Assembly (NCBI RefSeq): GCF_020524325.1
Contig: NZ_JAIVKY010000005.1
Coordinates: 248,001 to 312,000 of the forward strand
Direction of reading: 5' to 3'
DNA length: 64,000 bases
Origin: Sutcliffiella horikoshii
Lineage (GTDB): Bacteria > Bacillota > Bacilli > Bacillales > Bacillaceae_I
The notes under the pieces are model-generated. The model was given only the letters and a program-made list of their open reading frames with translations, was not told where the DNA came from and made no database searches. Every line of letters begins with the position of its first letter. Within the stretch, counting starts at the first letter, position 1. This document shows, piece by piece, positions 46,227 through 54,291 of this stretch. The position numbers were made by a program, and so were the translations under genes.

Positions 46227-46650
46227 TGAAGACCTCCATAACGAGGAAAAAGGAGAAGAACGGTCCTCATTGCTACTATGAAGACCTCAGTGACGAGAAA
46301 GAATGAGAAGAGCGGTCCTCATGGTCGTCATGAAGACCTCAGTGACGAGATAGAATGAGAAGAGCGGTCCTCATAGTCGTCATGAAGACCTCAGTGACGA
46401 GAAAGAATGAGAAGAGCGGTCCTCATGGTCGTCATGAAGACCTCAGTGACGAGAAAGAATGAGAAGAGCGGTCCTCATGGTCGTCATGAAGACCTCAGTG
46501 ACGAGGAAAAAGGAGAAGAGCAGTCCTCATTGCCACTATGAAGACCTCAGTGACGAGGAAAAAGGAGAAGAGCAGTCCTCATTGCCACTATGAAGATCTC
46601 AGTGGCGAGGAAAAAGGAGAAGAGTGGTCCTCATTGCTGCTATGAAGACT
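46227..46650 (+). repeat. 52-bp tandem array 2 (between ftsZ and spoIIGA)
   Basis: Eight full units begin with TGAAGA at 46227, 46279, 46331, 46383, 46435, 46487, 46539 and 46591, plus a ninth partial at 46643; every step is exactly 52 bases. Units 2-5 are near-identical (GAGAAAGAATGAGAAGAGCG, GGTCGTCA). Unit 1 and units 6-8 are a second variant (GAGGAAAAAGGAGAAGA, TTGCCACTA). The junctions of units 2-5 form the near-palindrome GGTCGTCATGAAGACC (GGTC/GACC arms, one mismatched pair). No coding potential is seen. Confidence 0.95.
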
Positions 46651-46681
46651 CCACTGACTATGAAATTTCATTGAAATGATC

Positions 46682-46727
46682 ATGGGTGAACTGTCCCTTC
46701 CTCCAGCGGAAAGCGAAACCATTTGCC
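46682..46727. repeat. Remnant of a dispersed repeat
   Basis: ACTGTCCCTTCCTCC and GCGGAAAGCGAAACCATTT match pieces of the dispersed element joined out of their normal order. It looks like a decayed or recombined copy next to array 2. Confidence 0.45.
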
Positions 46728-46816
46728 TAAATTTATCATCTTTGCTCCCTCTTAATATCCCCTCCGACAAATAAGCAAAAAAACCTTCAAAAATTGTATT
46801 CTACCATCGGCAGGAA

Positions 46817-46849
46817 CTGACAGACTTTCTAATAGTAGTGATTTATACT
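46817..46849 (+). promoter_or_regulatory. Candidate spoIIG promoter with long spacer
   Basis: CTGACA and TATACT are separated by 21 bases. The B. subtilis spoIIG promoter is a sigma-A promoter with an abnormal 22-base spacer that needs Spo0A-P. I see no clean TGTCGAA box, only partial matches. Confidence 0.5.
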
Positions 46850-46887
46850 AGTTTCAAACATAAAAAGGTATAAATGAGGGATTAAAC

Positions 46888-47817
46888 TTGACTGTATATT
46901 TAGATGCGATCTGGCTCTTGAATTTCGGGTTTGATTTCCTGCTTTTAAAGATTACCGGTATCATCCTGAAGCGGAAAATGGTGTCTTGGAGACTAATGCT
47001 GGGGGCATTTTTAGGTTCATTAATTGTAGTCCTCATGTTTACCCCACTACAGTCAATTGTTGTAAATCCTTTCGTCAAAATGCTTTTCTCCCTCACGATT
47101 ATACTCGCTGCTTTCGGGTTTCATAGGCTCAGGGTTTTTCTGGAAAACCTAATTGTATTCTATGTTACTACCTTTTCAGTAGGCGGAGGCATGCTTGCCG
47201 TTCATTACGCCTTGCAAGTGGATCAACGCTTTGCCAATGACACAATTCAAAGCTTGACAAATGGACTTGGAGATCCTGTCTCATGGATGTTTGTCCTCAT
47301 CGGTTTCCCAGTACTTCTATTCCTATCAAAGAAGCAATTCCATGCAGTGGAAACAAGGAAATTTAAATATGACCAACTTGCCACCATCTCTATTACCATC
47401 GAAAAGGAAGTGATCTCGTTACCAGGTCTTTTGGACAGTGGAAACCAACTATTAGATCCGATTACAAAAACCCCTGTTATGATTGTGGAAGTGGATTTTC
47501 TTAATGCATTCATCCCTCAAGAAATAATACAAGCTATGGATTCCATTGAACAAACCCAAGGGTGGCCGACGTTTTCAGAGGAAACTAAGTGGGTGGAGAG
47601 AATTAGAATTATCCCATATAGGGCCGTTGGGAAAAGTACCAGTTTGATGCTTGCGATAAAGCCGGACAAAGCGGTCATTCATCACGATGGTAAACAGTAT
47701 GAAACGAATAAATTTCTTCTGGGGCTGACAAAAACAAAGCTCTCTTCAGAAGGAGATTATGTATGCATCCTACACCCGAAAATGTTACAGGGAGAAGTAG
47801 TGGAGCAGGTATCATAA
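46888..47817 (+). CDS. spoIIGA: SpoIIGA, pro-sigma-E processing protease
   Basis: This 309-residue protein has five N-terminal membrane segments (residues 1-150) and a C-terminal aspartic-protease-like domain with LPGLLDSGNQL (catalytic aspartate near residue 183). It sits in the septum and cuts the pro-peptide from sigma-E after SpoIIR signals from the forespore. The start is TTG 46888 (MTVYLDAIWLLNFGFD), with GAGGG upstream. sigE follows after 48 bases. Confidence 0.95.
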   Translation: MTVYLDAIWLLNFGFDFLLLKITGIILKRKMVSWRLMLGAFLGSLIVVLMFTPLQSIVVNPFVKMLFSLTIILAAFGFHRLRVFLENLIVFYVTTFSVGGGMLAVHYALQVDQRFANDTIQSLTNGLGDPVSWMFVLIGFPVLLFLSKKQFHAVETRKFKYDQLATISITIEKEVISLPGLLDSGNQLLDPITKTPVMIVEVDFLNAFIPQEIIQAMDSIEQTQGWPTFSEETKWVERIRIIPYRAVGKSTSLMLAIKPDKAVIHHDGKQYETNKFLLGLTKTKLSSEGDYVCILHPKMLQGEVVEQVS

Positions 47818-47865
47818 TTCTTTGTCCATGAACAATAAAACAATCACGAAAAAGGAGGAAATACA

Positions 47866-48585
47866 TTGGGGAAGCTAAAGATAAAAGCCACATATTTATG
47901 GTATAAATTATTAATTAAACTTGGATTAAAAACAGATGAAATTTATTATATTGGGGGAAGTGAAGCGCTCCCGCCTCCATTATCAAAGGAGGAAGAGGCA
48001 CACCTGCTCATCAAACTACCTAATGGGGACCAAGCAGCAAGATCTATTTTAATTGAGCGTAATTTGAGACTTGTTGTGTACATCGCTAGAAAGTTTGAAA
48101 ATACAGGGATAAATATTGAAGACTTAATCAGTATTGGAACCATTGGACTCATTAAAGCAGTAAATACATTCAATCCTGAGAAGAAAATCAAACTTGCTAC
48201 GTATGCTTCTCGCTGTATTGAAAATGAAATTTTAATGTATCTTCGCAGAAACAATAAAGTGCGCTCTGAAGTATCGTTTGATGAACCATTGAATATTGAC
48301 TGGGATGGCAATGAATTACTGCTTTCTGACGTGCTTGGCACAGAAGAAGATATTATTACAAAAGATTTGGAAGCAAACGTAGATCGAAAACTTCTATTAA
48401 AAGCGCTAGAACAACTAAATGATAGGGAAAAACAAATCATGGAATTACGCTTTGGTTTGATTGGCGGCGAAGAAAAAACACAAAAAGATGTAGCGGATAT
48501 GCTTGGAATTTCGCAATCATATATATCCCGGTTAGAAAAACGTATTATTAAAAGACTTAGAAAAGAATTCAATAAAATGGTGTAA
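47866..48585 (+). CDS. sigE: RNA polymerase sigma-E (pro-form)
   Basis: This 239-residue sigma-70 factor has the amphipathic pro-sequence (residues 1-29, [20 protein letters not shown]) that keeps it inactive at the membrane until SpoIIGA cuts it. Regions 2 ([18 protein letters not shown]) and 4 ([20 protein letters not shown]) are intact. It drives the early mother-cell programme. The start is TTG 47866, with AAAGGAGGAAA upstream. Confidence 0.97.
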   Translation: MGKLKIKATYLWYKLLIKLGLKTDEIYYIGGSEALPPPLSKEEEAHLLIKLPNGDQAARSILIERNLRLVVYIARKFENTGINIEDLISIGTIGLIKAVNTFNPEKKIKLATYASRCIENEILMYLRRNNKVRSEVSFDEPLNIDWDGNELLLSDVLGTEEDIITKDLEANVDRKLLLKALEQLNDREKQIMELRFGLIGGEEKTQKDVADMLGISQSYISRLEKRIIKRLRKEFNKMV

Positions 48586-48672
48586 AAATATTTTTTTAAT
48601 GAATAATGCCAGCGGTGATAAGGATTGTAATTATTTGTCAGAATAGATAGATTTCTGGATATGCATATTTTT

Positions 48673-48721
48673 CCCTCCTGAGGAGATACTTAACTCTGAA
48701 CAGCAACTCCTGTTAGGAGGG
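48673..48721 (+). promoter_or_regulatory. Leader hairpin covering the sigG ribosome binding site
   Basis: CCCTCCT (48673-48679) is complementary to AGGAGGG (48715-48721), the ribosome binding site of sigG. AGGAG (48681-48685) pairs with CTCCT (48707-48711) inside, so about 12 pairs can form. Read-through RNA from sigE would be poorly translated. Confidence 0.6.
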
Positions 48722-48727
48722 GAAAGA

Positions 48728-49507
48728 ATGACACGTAATAAGGTAGAGATTTGTGGAGTAGACACCTCAAAGCTTCCGGTTTTGAAAAATGAAGAAATGC
48801 GGAAGTTGTTTCGCGAAATGCAAAGTGGTGAACTTTCTGCTCGTGAAAAGCTTGTGAATGGTAATTTAAGGCTTGTATTAAGTGTTATTCAACGGTTTAA
48901 CAACCGTGGAGAATTTGTCGATGACTTATTTCAGGTAGGATGTATTGGATTAATGAAATCCATTGATAACTTTGATTTAGGTCAGAATGTTAAATTTTCT
49001 ACATATGCAGTACCGATGATCATCGGGGAAATCAGACGTTATCTTCGTGACAATAACCCAATCAGAGTATCGAGGTCGTTACGTGATATCGCCTATAAAG
49101 CACTGCAAGTGAGAGAAAGATTGATGAGTGAAACATCTAGAGAGCCAACAGCGGAAGAGATTGCAAAGGTATTGGAAGTGCCTCACGAAGAAATTGTTTT
49201 CGCCTTAGATGCTATCCAGGATCCTGTATCATTGTTCGAGCCAATTTACAATGATGGAGGAGATCCTATCTATGTTTTGGATCAAATTAGTGATGAAAAG
49301 AACAAAGATATCCAATGGATAGAAGAGATTGCTCTTAAAGAAGGAATGAGACGCCTGAATGACAGGGAAAAGCTTATCTTAAGAAAACGTTTCTTTCAAG
49401 GAAAAACACAGATGGAAGTTGCTGATGAAATCGGAATTTCGCAAGCTCAAGTATCTCGCCTGGAAAAGGCAGCAATCAAGCAAATGAATAAAAATATTCA
49501 AAGCTAA
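48728..49507 (+). CDS. sigG: RNA polymerase sigma-G (forespore)
   Basis: This 259-residue sigma factor starts MTRNKVEICGVDTSKLPVL, the sigma-G hallmark, and has region 2 (NNRGEFVDDLFQVGCIGLM) and region 4 (SQAQVSRLEKAAIKQM). It runs late forespore transcription after engulfment. Here the start codon is ATG, whereas I recall GTG in B. subtilis. It lies 142 bases after sigE without a terminator. Confidence 0.97.
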   Translation: MTRNKVEICGVDTSKLPVLKNEEMRKLFREMQSGELSAREKLVNGNLRLVLSVIQRFNNRGEFVDDLFQVGCIGLMKSIDNFDLGQNVKFSTYAVPMIIGEIRRYLRDNNPIRVSRSLRDIAYKALQVRERLMSETSREPTAEEIAKVLEVPHEEIVFALDAIQDPVSLFEPIYNDGGDPIYVLDQISDEKNKDIQWIEEIALKEGMRRLNDREKLILRKRFFQGKTQMEVADEIGISQAQVSRLEKAAIKQMNKNIQS

Positions 49508-49531
49508 GGCAGTAAAAATATAAAAATAAAA

Positions 49532-49575
49532 GTTCCAGTGTCCAAGTATTAAACGGATCACTGGTTCTTTTTTTG
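49532..49575 (+). terminator. Terminator after sigG
   Basis: CCAGTG pairs with CACTGG across a loop of about 20 bases and is followed by seven T. Confidence 0.75.
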
Positions 49576-49677
49576 GACAAGTATTTAACATTATAGAAAA
49601 CTTTTTTCTTTTCTCTTCATGAAGACCGGTGCACATATCATATAGTTAAGTATGATAGACAATTTGGGGGAATGAAA

Positions 49678-49938
49678 ATGGTGAAAATATCTGATTTTCA
49701 AATGAAAGATGTTGTTAGTGTTTCGGATGGGAAAAAACTTGGAAATATTGGTGATATAGATATAAACCTAACTAATGGGAAAATCGAAGCCATCATCATT
49801 ACCGGAGGCGGAAAAATGCTTGGATTTTTTGGGAAGGATGAGGAGGTCGTTATTCCTTGGCGCAATATCGTCAAAATCGGCGCAGATGTCATTCTTGTGC
49901 GTTATCAAACTAAAGTAGAGACCGCATATGAGGAATAA
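49678..49938 (+). CDS. ylmC: YlmC/YmxH-family PRC-barrel protein
   Basis: This 86-residue PRC-barrel protein reads VKISDFQMKDVVSVSDGKKL, then IEAIIITGGGKMLGFFGKD. The family is tied to sporulation by gene context; no activity is proven. ATG 49678 is used because TTTGGGGG is seven bases upstream; ATG 49672 is too close. B. subtilis ylmA and ylmB, which sit between sigG and ylmC there, are absent. Confidence 0.92.
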   Translation: MVKISDFQMKDVVSVSDGKKLGNIGDIDINLTNGKIEAIIITGGGKMLGFFGKDEEVVIPWRNIVKIGADVILVRYQTKVETAYEE

Positions 49939-50042
49939 AACGCGAAAATTACTGTCGAAAGGGACAATATAATTCAAAGTTAGTAGAAAAATGTGGTACA
50001 ATATGAAAGAATATGAGTGTAACAATAAAGAAGGTGTCATAA

Positions 50043-50876
50043 ATGACGGAGCCATTTGTTCTGGAAAAAGAACAAGCACTGTCTCTCCCTGCTTGGAAAG
50101 AGAATACTTCTAACTTGATTGTCGGATTTACGACGAAAAATGGAGGAGTCAGTGAAGGACAATTCAGTACATTAAATATGGGGTTGCATGTCAACGATTC
50201 AGTTGAGGCTGTTTGTAAAAATAAAGAAATTTTGGCAAGCCTTTTGAATATGCCCACAGATAATTGGGTAGGATGCGACCAAACACATGAAGATAAGATC
50301 ATAAAAGTAAACAGCCATGATAAAGGTAAAGGTGTATACTCATACAACACTGCTTTGGCAGGAACAGACGGCATTTATACAGATTGTGAAGATATGTTAT
50401 TAACACTATGTTTTGCTGATTGTGTGCCATTGTATTTTTATTCTAAAGCCCATTCCCTTGTTGGAATTGCTCATGCCGGCTGGAAGGGCACCGTGAAAAA
50501 TATTGGCGGCAATATGATCAATCGATGGCTGGAAGAAGGCGTTAACATCGATGCTATTCAGGTAGCCATTGGACCAGCTATTTCCCCACAAGCATATATT
50601 GTGGATGATTATGTTGTTAAAAGAGTAATGGATGCACTTCCTGGTGTAGAAATGGGAACATATATGGCAGAAGTTTCTGATGGGCAATATGCTCTTGACC
50701 TGAAAAGAGTCAATTACGAACTTCTTTTAAAAGCTGGTGTGAAAGAGAATAACATCCTTTGCAGCTCTTTTTGTACAAGCTCTGACGAATCCTTATTCTT
50801 TTCCCATCGTCGGGATAAAGGAAAAACAGGAAGGATGATGAGTTTTATCGGTTTGAAAGGAGCGGATCTTGCATGA
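50043..50876 (+). CDS. ylmD: YlmD, laccase-fold (PgeF/YfiH family) protein
   Basis: This 277-residue protein has the DUF152 fold with the catalytic set: GVSEGQFSTLNMGLHVND, CDQTHEDKI, FADCVPLYF and GIAHAGWKGTVKNIGG, which hold the conserved Cys and His residues. Family members have been described as polyphenol oxidases and as purine nucleoside phosphorylase/adenosine deaminase-like enzymes; PgeF acts on misincorporated serine in peptidoglycan precursors. AAGAAGGTGTC precedes ATG. ylmE overlaps by four bases. Confidence 0.9.
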   Translation: MTEPFVLEKEQALSLPAWKENTSNLIVGFTTKNGGVSEGQFSTLNMGLHVNDSVEAVCKNKEILASLLNMPTDNWVGCDQTHEDKIIKVNSHDKGKGVYSYNTALAGTDGIYTDCEDMLLTLCFADCVPLYFYSKAHSLVGIAHAGWKGTVKNIGGNMINRWLEEGVNIDAIQVAIGPAISPQAYIVDDYVVKRVMDALPGVEMGTYMAEVSDGQYALDLKRVNYELLLKAGVKENNILCSSFCTSSDESLFFSHRRDKGKTGRMMSFIGLKGADLA

Positions 50877-51568
50877 ACCAACCAGTAGAATTAAATCTTT
50901 CAGAAATCCAACAAAATATCAAAGATGCCTGTGACAGTGCTAATCGTTCAGTGGAAGAGGTAAAGATTATTGCCGTCACAAAATATGTATCAACAGAACG
51001 TGCTCAAGAGGCCATAGACGCTGGAGTGAAACATCTTGGTGAAAATAGGGATGAAGGGTTTCTAAAGAAGTGGGATACAATTTCCAATGAGGCAACGTGG
51101 CATTTCATCGGCACCTTACAATCTAAAAAAGTGAAAAATATCATTGATAAAGTGGATTATATTCACTCCTTGGACCGGAAGTCTCTAGCAGAAGAAATAC
51201 ATAAAAGGGCAGAAAAAGCCGTTAAATGCTTTATACAAGTAAATGTATCAGGGGAAGATTCTAAACATGGGCTAACGCCAGAAGAGGTCCCAGGTTTTAT
51301 CAAAACAATCTCAGACCTTCATAACATCCAAATCGTCGGTTTAATGACCATGGCCCCTTTCACTGAGGAAGAAGAACTATTACGAAATTGTTTCCGCGGA
51401 TTGAAGTCTCTGCAACAAGAAATTCAATCGATGAACCTTCCGTTTGCGCCGTGTACAGAACTGTCCATGGGGATGTCCAATGACTACAAGATTGCCATTG
51501 AAGAAGGTGCAACATTCGTCCGAATCGGGAGTGCACTTGTAGGAAACGAACAAAATTTGGAGGTGTGA
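50873..51568 (+). CDS. ylmE: YggS-family PLP-binding protein YlmE
   Basis: This 231-residue TIM-barrel protein binds pyridoxal phosphate through the lysine of VKIIAVTKYVS (about residue 36), with HLGENRDEGFLKKW, WHFIGTLQSKK and ELSMGMSNDYKIAIEEG. The family keeps vitamin B6 and amino acid pools balanced and has no catalytic reaction assigned. It overlaps ylmD by ATGA and precedes sepF by three bases. Confidence 0.94.
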   Translation: MNQPVELNLSEIQQNIKDACDSANRSVEEVKIIAVTKYVSTERAQEAIDAGVKHLGENRDEGFLKKWDTISNEATWHFIGTLQSKKVKNIIDKVDYIHSLDRKSLAEEIHKRAEKAVKCFIQVNVSGEDSKHGLTPEEVPGFIKTISDLHNIQIVGLMTMAPFTEEEELLRNCFRGLKSLQQEIQSMNLPFAPCTELSMGMSNDYKIAIEEGATFVRIGSALVGNEQNLEV

Positions 51569-51571
51569 GGT

Positions 51572-52036
51572 ATGACAATAAAATCAAAATTCAAAAGTTT
51601 CTTTGCTTTAGACGATGAAGAATATGAGTATAAAGAATCGGAAGTTTATGAGGAAGAAGAAATGGTAGAGGAGCCGAGAAGAACTAGGTCCGGCACCACA
51701 CAAACAGCTTCTAGACAAAACGTTGTCAGTCTGCAAAGTGTACAGAAAACATCCAAAGTGGTTCTTTATGAACCAAGATCTTATTCGGAAGCACAAGATG
51801 TTGCCGACCATTTAAAGAATCGTCGCGCAATCATCGTCAACCTGCAGCGAATTGATATGGATCAAGCAAAAAGAATTGTAGATTTCCTAAGTGGCACCGT
51901 ATACGCCATAGGTGGAGATATACAGCGCATTGGACAGAATATATTCTTATGCACTCCAGATAATGTGGATGTCTCTGGGTCTATTTCCGAGATCATGCAA
52001 CAAGAACAAGAAGAATATACAGACAAGAGGTGGTAG
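51572..52036 (+). CDS. sepF: Cell division protein SepF
   Basis: This 154-residue protein has an N-terminal membrane-binding helix ([20 protein letters not shown]), an acidic linker (about 20-65) and the SepF core ([21 protein letters not shown], then [18 protein letters not shown] and [18 protein letters not shown]). It binds the FtsZ tail and curves along the septum edge. It is B. subtilis ylmF. Confidence 0.96.
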   Translation: MTIKSKFKSFFALDDEEYEYKESEVYEEEEMVEEPRRTRSGTTQTASRQNVVSLQSVQKTSKVVLYEPRSYSEAQDVADHLKNRRAIIVNLQRIDMDQAKRIVDFLSGTVYAIGGDIQRIGQNIFLCTPDNVDVSGSISEIMQQEQEEYTDKRW

Positions 52037-52042
52037 GCTTAA

Positions 52043-52312
52043 ATGAGTACATTTTTTGGTTTACTTGATCAATTAGTAACTGTTTATACGATAGCTTTAA
52101 TTATCTATATTTTTATGTCTTGGTTTCCAGGGGCCAGGGAATCTTCCTTTGGTAGAATTTTAGGAAGAATATGCGAGCCATACTTAGATATGTTCCGCCG
52201 TATCATCCCGCCGCTTGGAATGATCGACATTTCCCCAATTGTAGCTATTTTTGTATTGCGATACGCGGTTTTAGGACTTGCAGCATTATTTAGTATGCTT
52301 GGCTTATATTAA
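52043..52312 (+). CDS. ylmG: YggT family membrane protein YlmG
   Basis: This 89-residue protein has two membrane segments and the YggT motif (IFMSWFPGA, then [19 protein letters not shown]). It is always near sepF and is implicated in division or membrane organisation, without a defined activity. It starts six bases after sepF. Confidence 0.92.
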   Translation: MSTFFGLLDQLVTVYTIALIIYIFMSWFPGARESSFGRILGRICEPYLDMFRRIIPPLGMIDISPIVAIFVLRYAVLGLAALFSMLGLY

Positions 52313-52321
52313 TATTAGAGC

Positions 52322-52362
52322 AGGGAATCTCGAAGTTAACGAGTTTCCCTTCTTAACTTTTT
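52322..52362 (+). terminator. Possible terminator after ylmG
   Basis: AGGGAATCTCG pairs with CGAGTTTCCCT around AAGTTAA, but the following sequence is only moderately T-rich (TCTTAACTTTTT). Confidence 0.45.
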
Positions 52363-52378
52363 GTAAGAGTAGAGTGAT

Positions 52379-53155
52379 ATGATGAGTATTTATCAACATT
52401 TTCGTCAAGAAGAGCATGAATTTATTGATCAAGTTTTGGAATGGAAGAATACCGTTATGGAACAGTATGCTTCCAAACTTTCGGATTTCCTTGACCCACG
52501 TGAGCAGGAGATTGTGAAGAGTGTAGTTGGCAATAATGAGGATGTTAAGCTTGCTTTTCATGGTGGAGCGGATGGTGCCGAAAGAAAGCGCGCCCTCTTA
52601 TATCCTCCCTACCTCGAACCCACTGCAGAAGATTTTCGTTTAAAAGCTTTTAATCTTTCCTACCCAGAGAAGTTTGTGAAAATAGAACACCGCCAAGTGC
52701 TTGGGTCCTTGATGGGGATCGGTCTAAAAAGAAGCAAATTTGGTGATATTTATTTTCAGGATACCACTATCCAACTTGTACTGAGTGCAGAAGTGAGTGC
52801 TTTTGTTGAGATGCAGCTACAAGAAGTGGGAAAAGCGAAAGTATCTTTGAATGAGATGCCACTTGAGAATTTAAAATCAACCGAGACAATTTGGGAAGAA
52901 GCTTCGACGACTGCAGCATCCCTGCGGTTGGATGTTATGATTGCCTCCATCTATAATCTTTCCAGACAAAAGGCGCAATTGTTGATTGGTGCCAAGAAGG
53001 TGAAGATTAATTGGAAGCTAGTTGAACAGACAGCCTTTGAATGCCAGGAAGGGGACATCCTTTCTGTAAGGGGATTCGGAAGAAGTAAACTCTTGACTGT
53101 CGATGGAAAAACGAAAAAAGACAAATGGAGAATTATTGTAGGAAAACAAAAATAA
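52379..53155 (+). CDS. ylmH: YlmH, S4-domain RNA-binding protein
   Basis: This 258-residue protein has an N-terminal YlmH domain (IYQHFRQEEHEFIDQVLEW, then FHGGADGAERKRALLYP) and a C-terminal S4 domain (about residues 180-240, LRLDVMIASIYNLSRQKAQ). S4 proteins of this type bind ribosomal RNA, and YlmH has been linked to rescue of stalled 50S subunits. Start may be ATG 52379 or 52382; the site (AGAGTGAT) is weak. Confidence 0.92.
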   Translation: MMSIYQHFRQEEHEFIDQVLEWKNTVMEQYASKLSDFLDPREQEIVKSVVGNNEDVKLAFHGGADGAERKRALLYPPYLEPTAEDFRLKAFNLSYPEKFVKIEHRQVLGSLMGIGLKRSKFGDIYFQDTTIQLVLSAEVSAFVEMQLQEVGKAKVSLNEMPLENLKSTETIWEEASTTAASLRLDVMIASIYNLSRQKAQLLIGAKKVKINWKLVEQTAFECQEGDILSVRGFGRSKLLTVDGKTKKDKWRIIVGKQK

Positions 53156-53234
53156 TTTTATGTTCGGCAGGAAAACAAGAGTGCATGTCGAATAATGTTA
53201 AGTAACAGTAGAGATTTTAATGGAGGTGGCATCA

Positions 53235-53735
53235 ATGCCCTTAACACCACTTGATATTCACAATAAAGAGTTTAACAAGGCTTTTCGTGGCTATGATGAA
53301 GATGAAGTAAATGAATTTCTTGATCAGGTAATCAAAGACTATGAGATGATTCTGCGTGAAAAGAAAGAGCATGAGGAAAAGGTCAAAGAATTGAATGACC
53401 GTTTATCTCACTTTAACACGATTGAAGAAACGTTAAATAAGTCCATTTTAGTGGCACAAGAATCTGCAGAGGATGTCAGAAGAAATGCTCAAAAAGAAGC
53501 AAAACTGATTATCAAAGAAGCAGAAAAGAATGCAGACCGTATTATCAATGAGTCCTTATTGAAGTCAAGAAAACTTCAGGTGGAGATAGATGAATTGAAG
53601 AAGCAATCAAAGATCTTCCGCAACCGTTTCAAGATGCTTGTTGAAGCGCAGTTGGAGCTAATTGATAACGATGATTGGGAACACTTGATGGAATACGAAG
53701 AAAAAGATAAAGAATTAGAAGAAAGTGGAGTATAA
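53235..53735 (+). CDS. divIVA: Septum/pole-targeting protein DivIVA
   Basis: This 166-residue coiled-coil protein has the N-terminal membrane-sensing domain PLTPLDIHNKEFNKAFRGYD followed by DEVNEFLDQVIKDYE, then a coiled coil to about residue 145. It marks curved membrane at poles and septa and recruits MinJ and RacA in B. subtilis. The start is ATG 53235, after TGGAGGTGG. Confidence 0.96.
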   Translation: MPLTPLDIHNKEFNKAFRGYDEDEVNEFLDQVIKDYEMILREKKEHEEKVKELNDRLSHFNTIEETLNKSILVAQESAEDVRRNAQKEAKLIIKEAEKNADRIINESLLKSRKLQVEIDELKKQSKIFRNRFKMLVEAQLELIDNDDWEHLMEYEEKDKELEESGV

Positions 53736-53829
53736 CCTTGACGATATAAGGTTATATTCAGTATAATAACGAAACAAATCAAAGTTTTTTCATACAATAA
53801 ATAAATGCACTTATTTTTTCTAAACATAT

Positions 53830-54087
53830 TAAAGCGTCGATAGGGACATTAGTTTCTCTTACCACTTATTATAGCGAACCGGGGGCGGTGGAAGCCTGGT
53901 ATAAGAAGAGAAGTGAAAATCACCCTAGAGCACGGGACTGAACGCATATTGCCTCTAAGTCTTGTCGTCACATTCACGTTACGAATGCTAAAGCGGACTG
54001 AAACTGCCATATGCAGCTACGTCAATTTAGGGTGGTACCACGGGAGATCCTCTCGTCCCTTTCATGGGATGAGGGGATTTTTTTATT
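53830..54087 (+). promoter_or_regulatory. T-box leader controlling ileS
   Basis: The T-box core AGGGTGGTACCACG is at 54029-54042. It is followed by a terminator stem GATCCTCTCGTCCC/GGGATGAGGGGAT with a T run (54046-54084). In stem I the triplet ATC at 53919-53921, before ACC, is the likely specifier for tRNA(Ile). Uncharged tRNA(Ile) would favour the antiterminator. Confidence 0.92.
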
Positions 54088-54103
54088 TGCTTGAAGATTT
54101 CCT

Positions 54104-54233
54104 AGCTGTTGATTGCAGCACAGGGCGAAGACTCCTGAGGGAGATAGCGCTAAGTGGAGACCCAGCAGGCTTGCCGAGGAGGCTCCAGCAGCTCCCCTAG
54201 GAAAACGAAGCCCAGTGCGGAAATCAACAGCGG
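54104..54233 (+). repeat. Dispersed imperfect-palindrome repeat, copy K (between T-box and ileS)
   Basis: AGCTGTTGATTGCAGCAC to AAATCAACAGCGG; arms GCGCT/AGC(T) and TGGAG/CTCCA. It begins 17 bases after the T-box terminator and ends 58 bases before the ileS start, so it is in the mRNA leader. Confidence 0.9.
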
Positions 54234-54291
54234 TGTTTAACAAAATTTTATTTATGAAAAAACAAAAAATGTGAAAGTTGGAGGAAAGACC

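Noticed and set aside
46227-46650. Possible CRISPR array
   Set aside because: The whole 52-bp unit repeats, with no unique spacers between conserved repeats and no cas genes nearby. The same applies to the arrays at 16284 and 57139.
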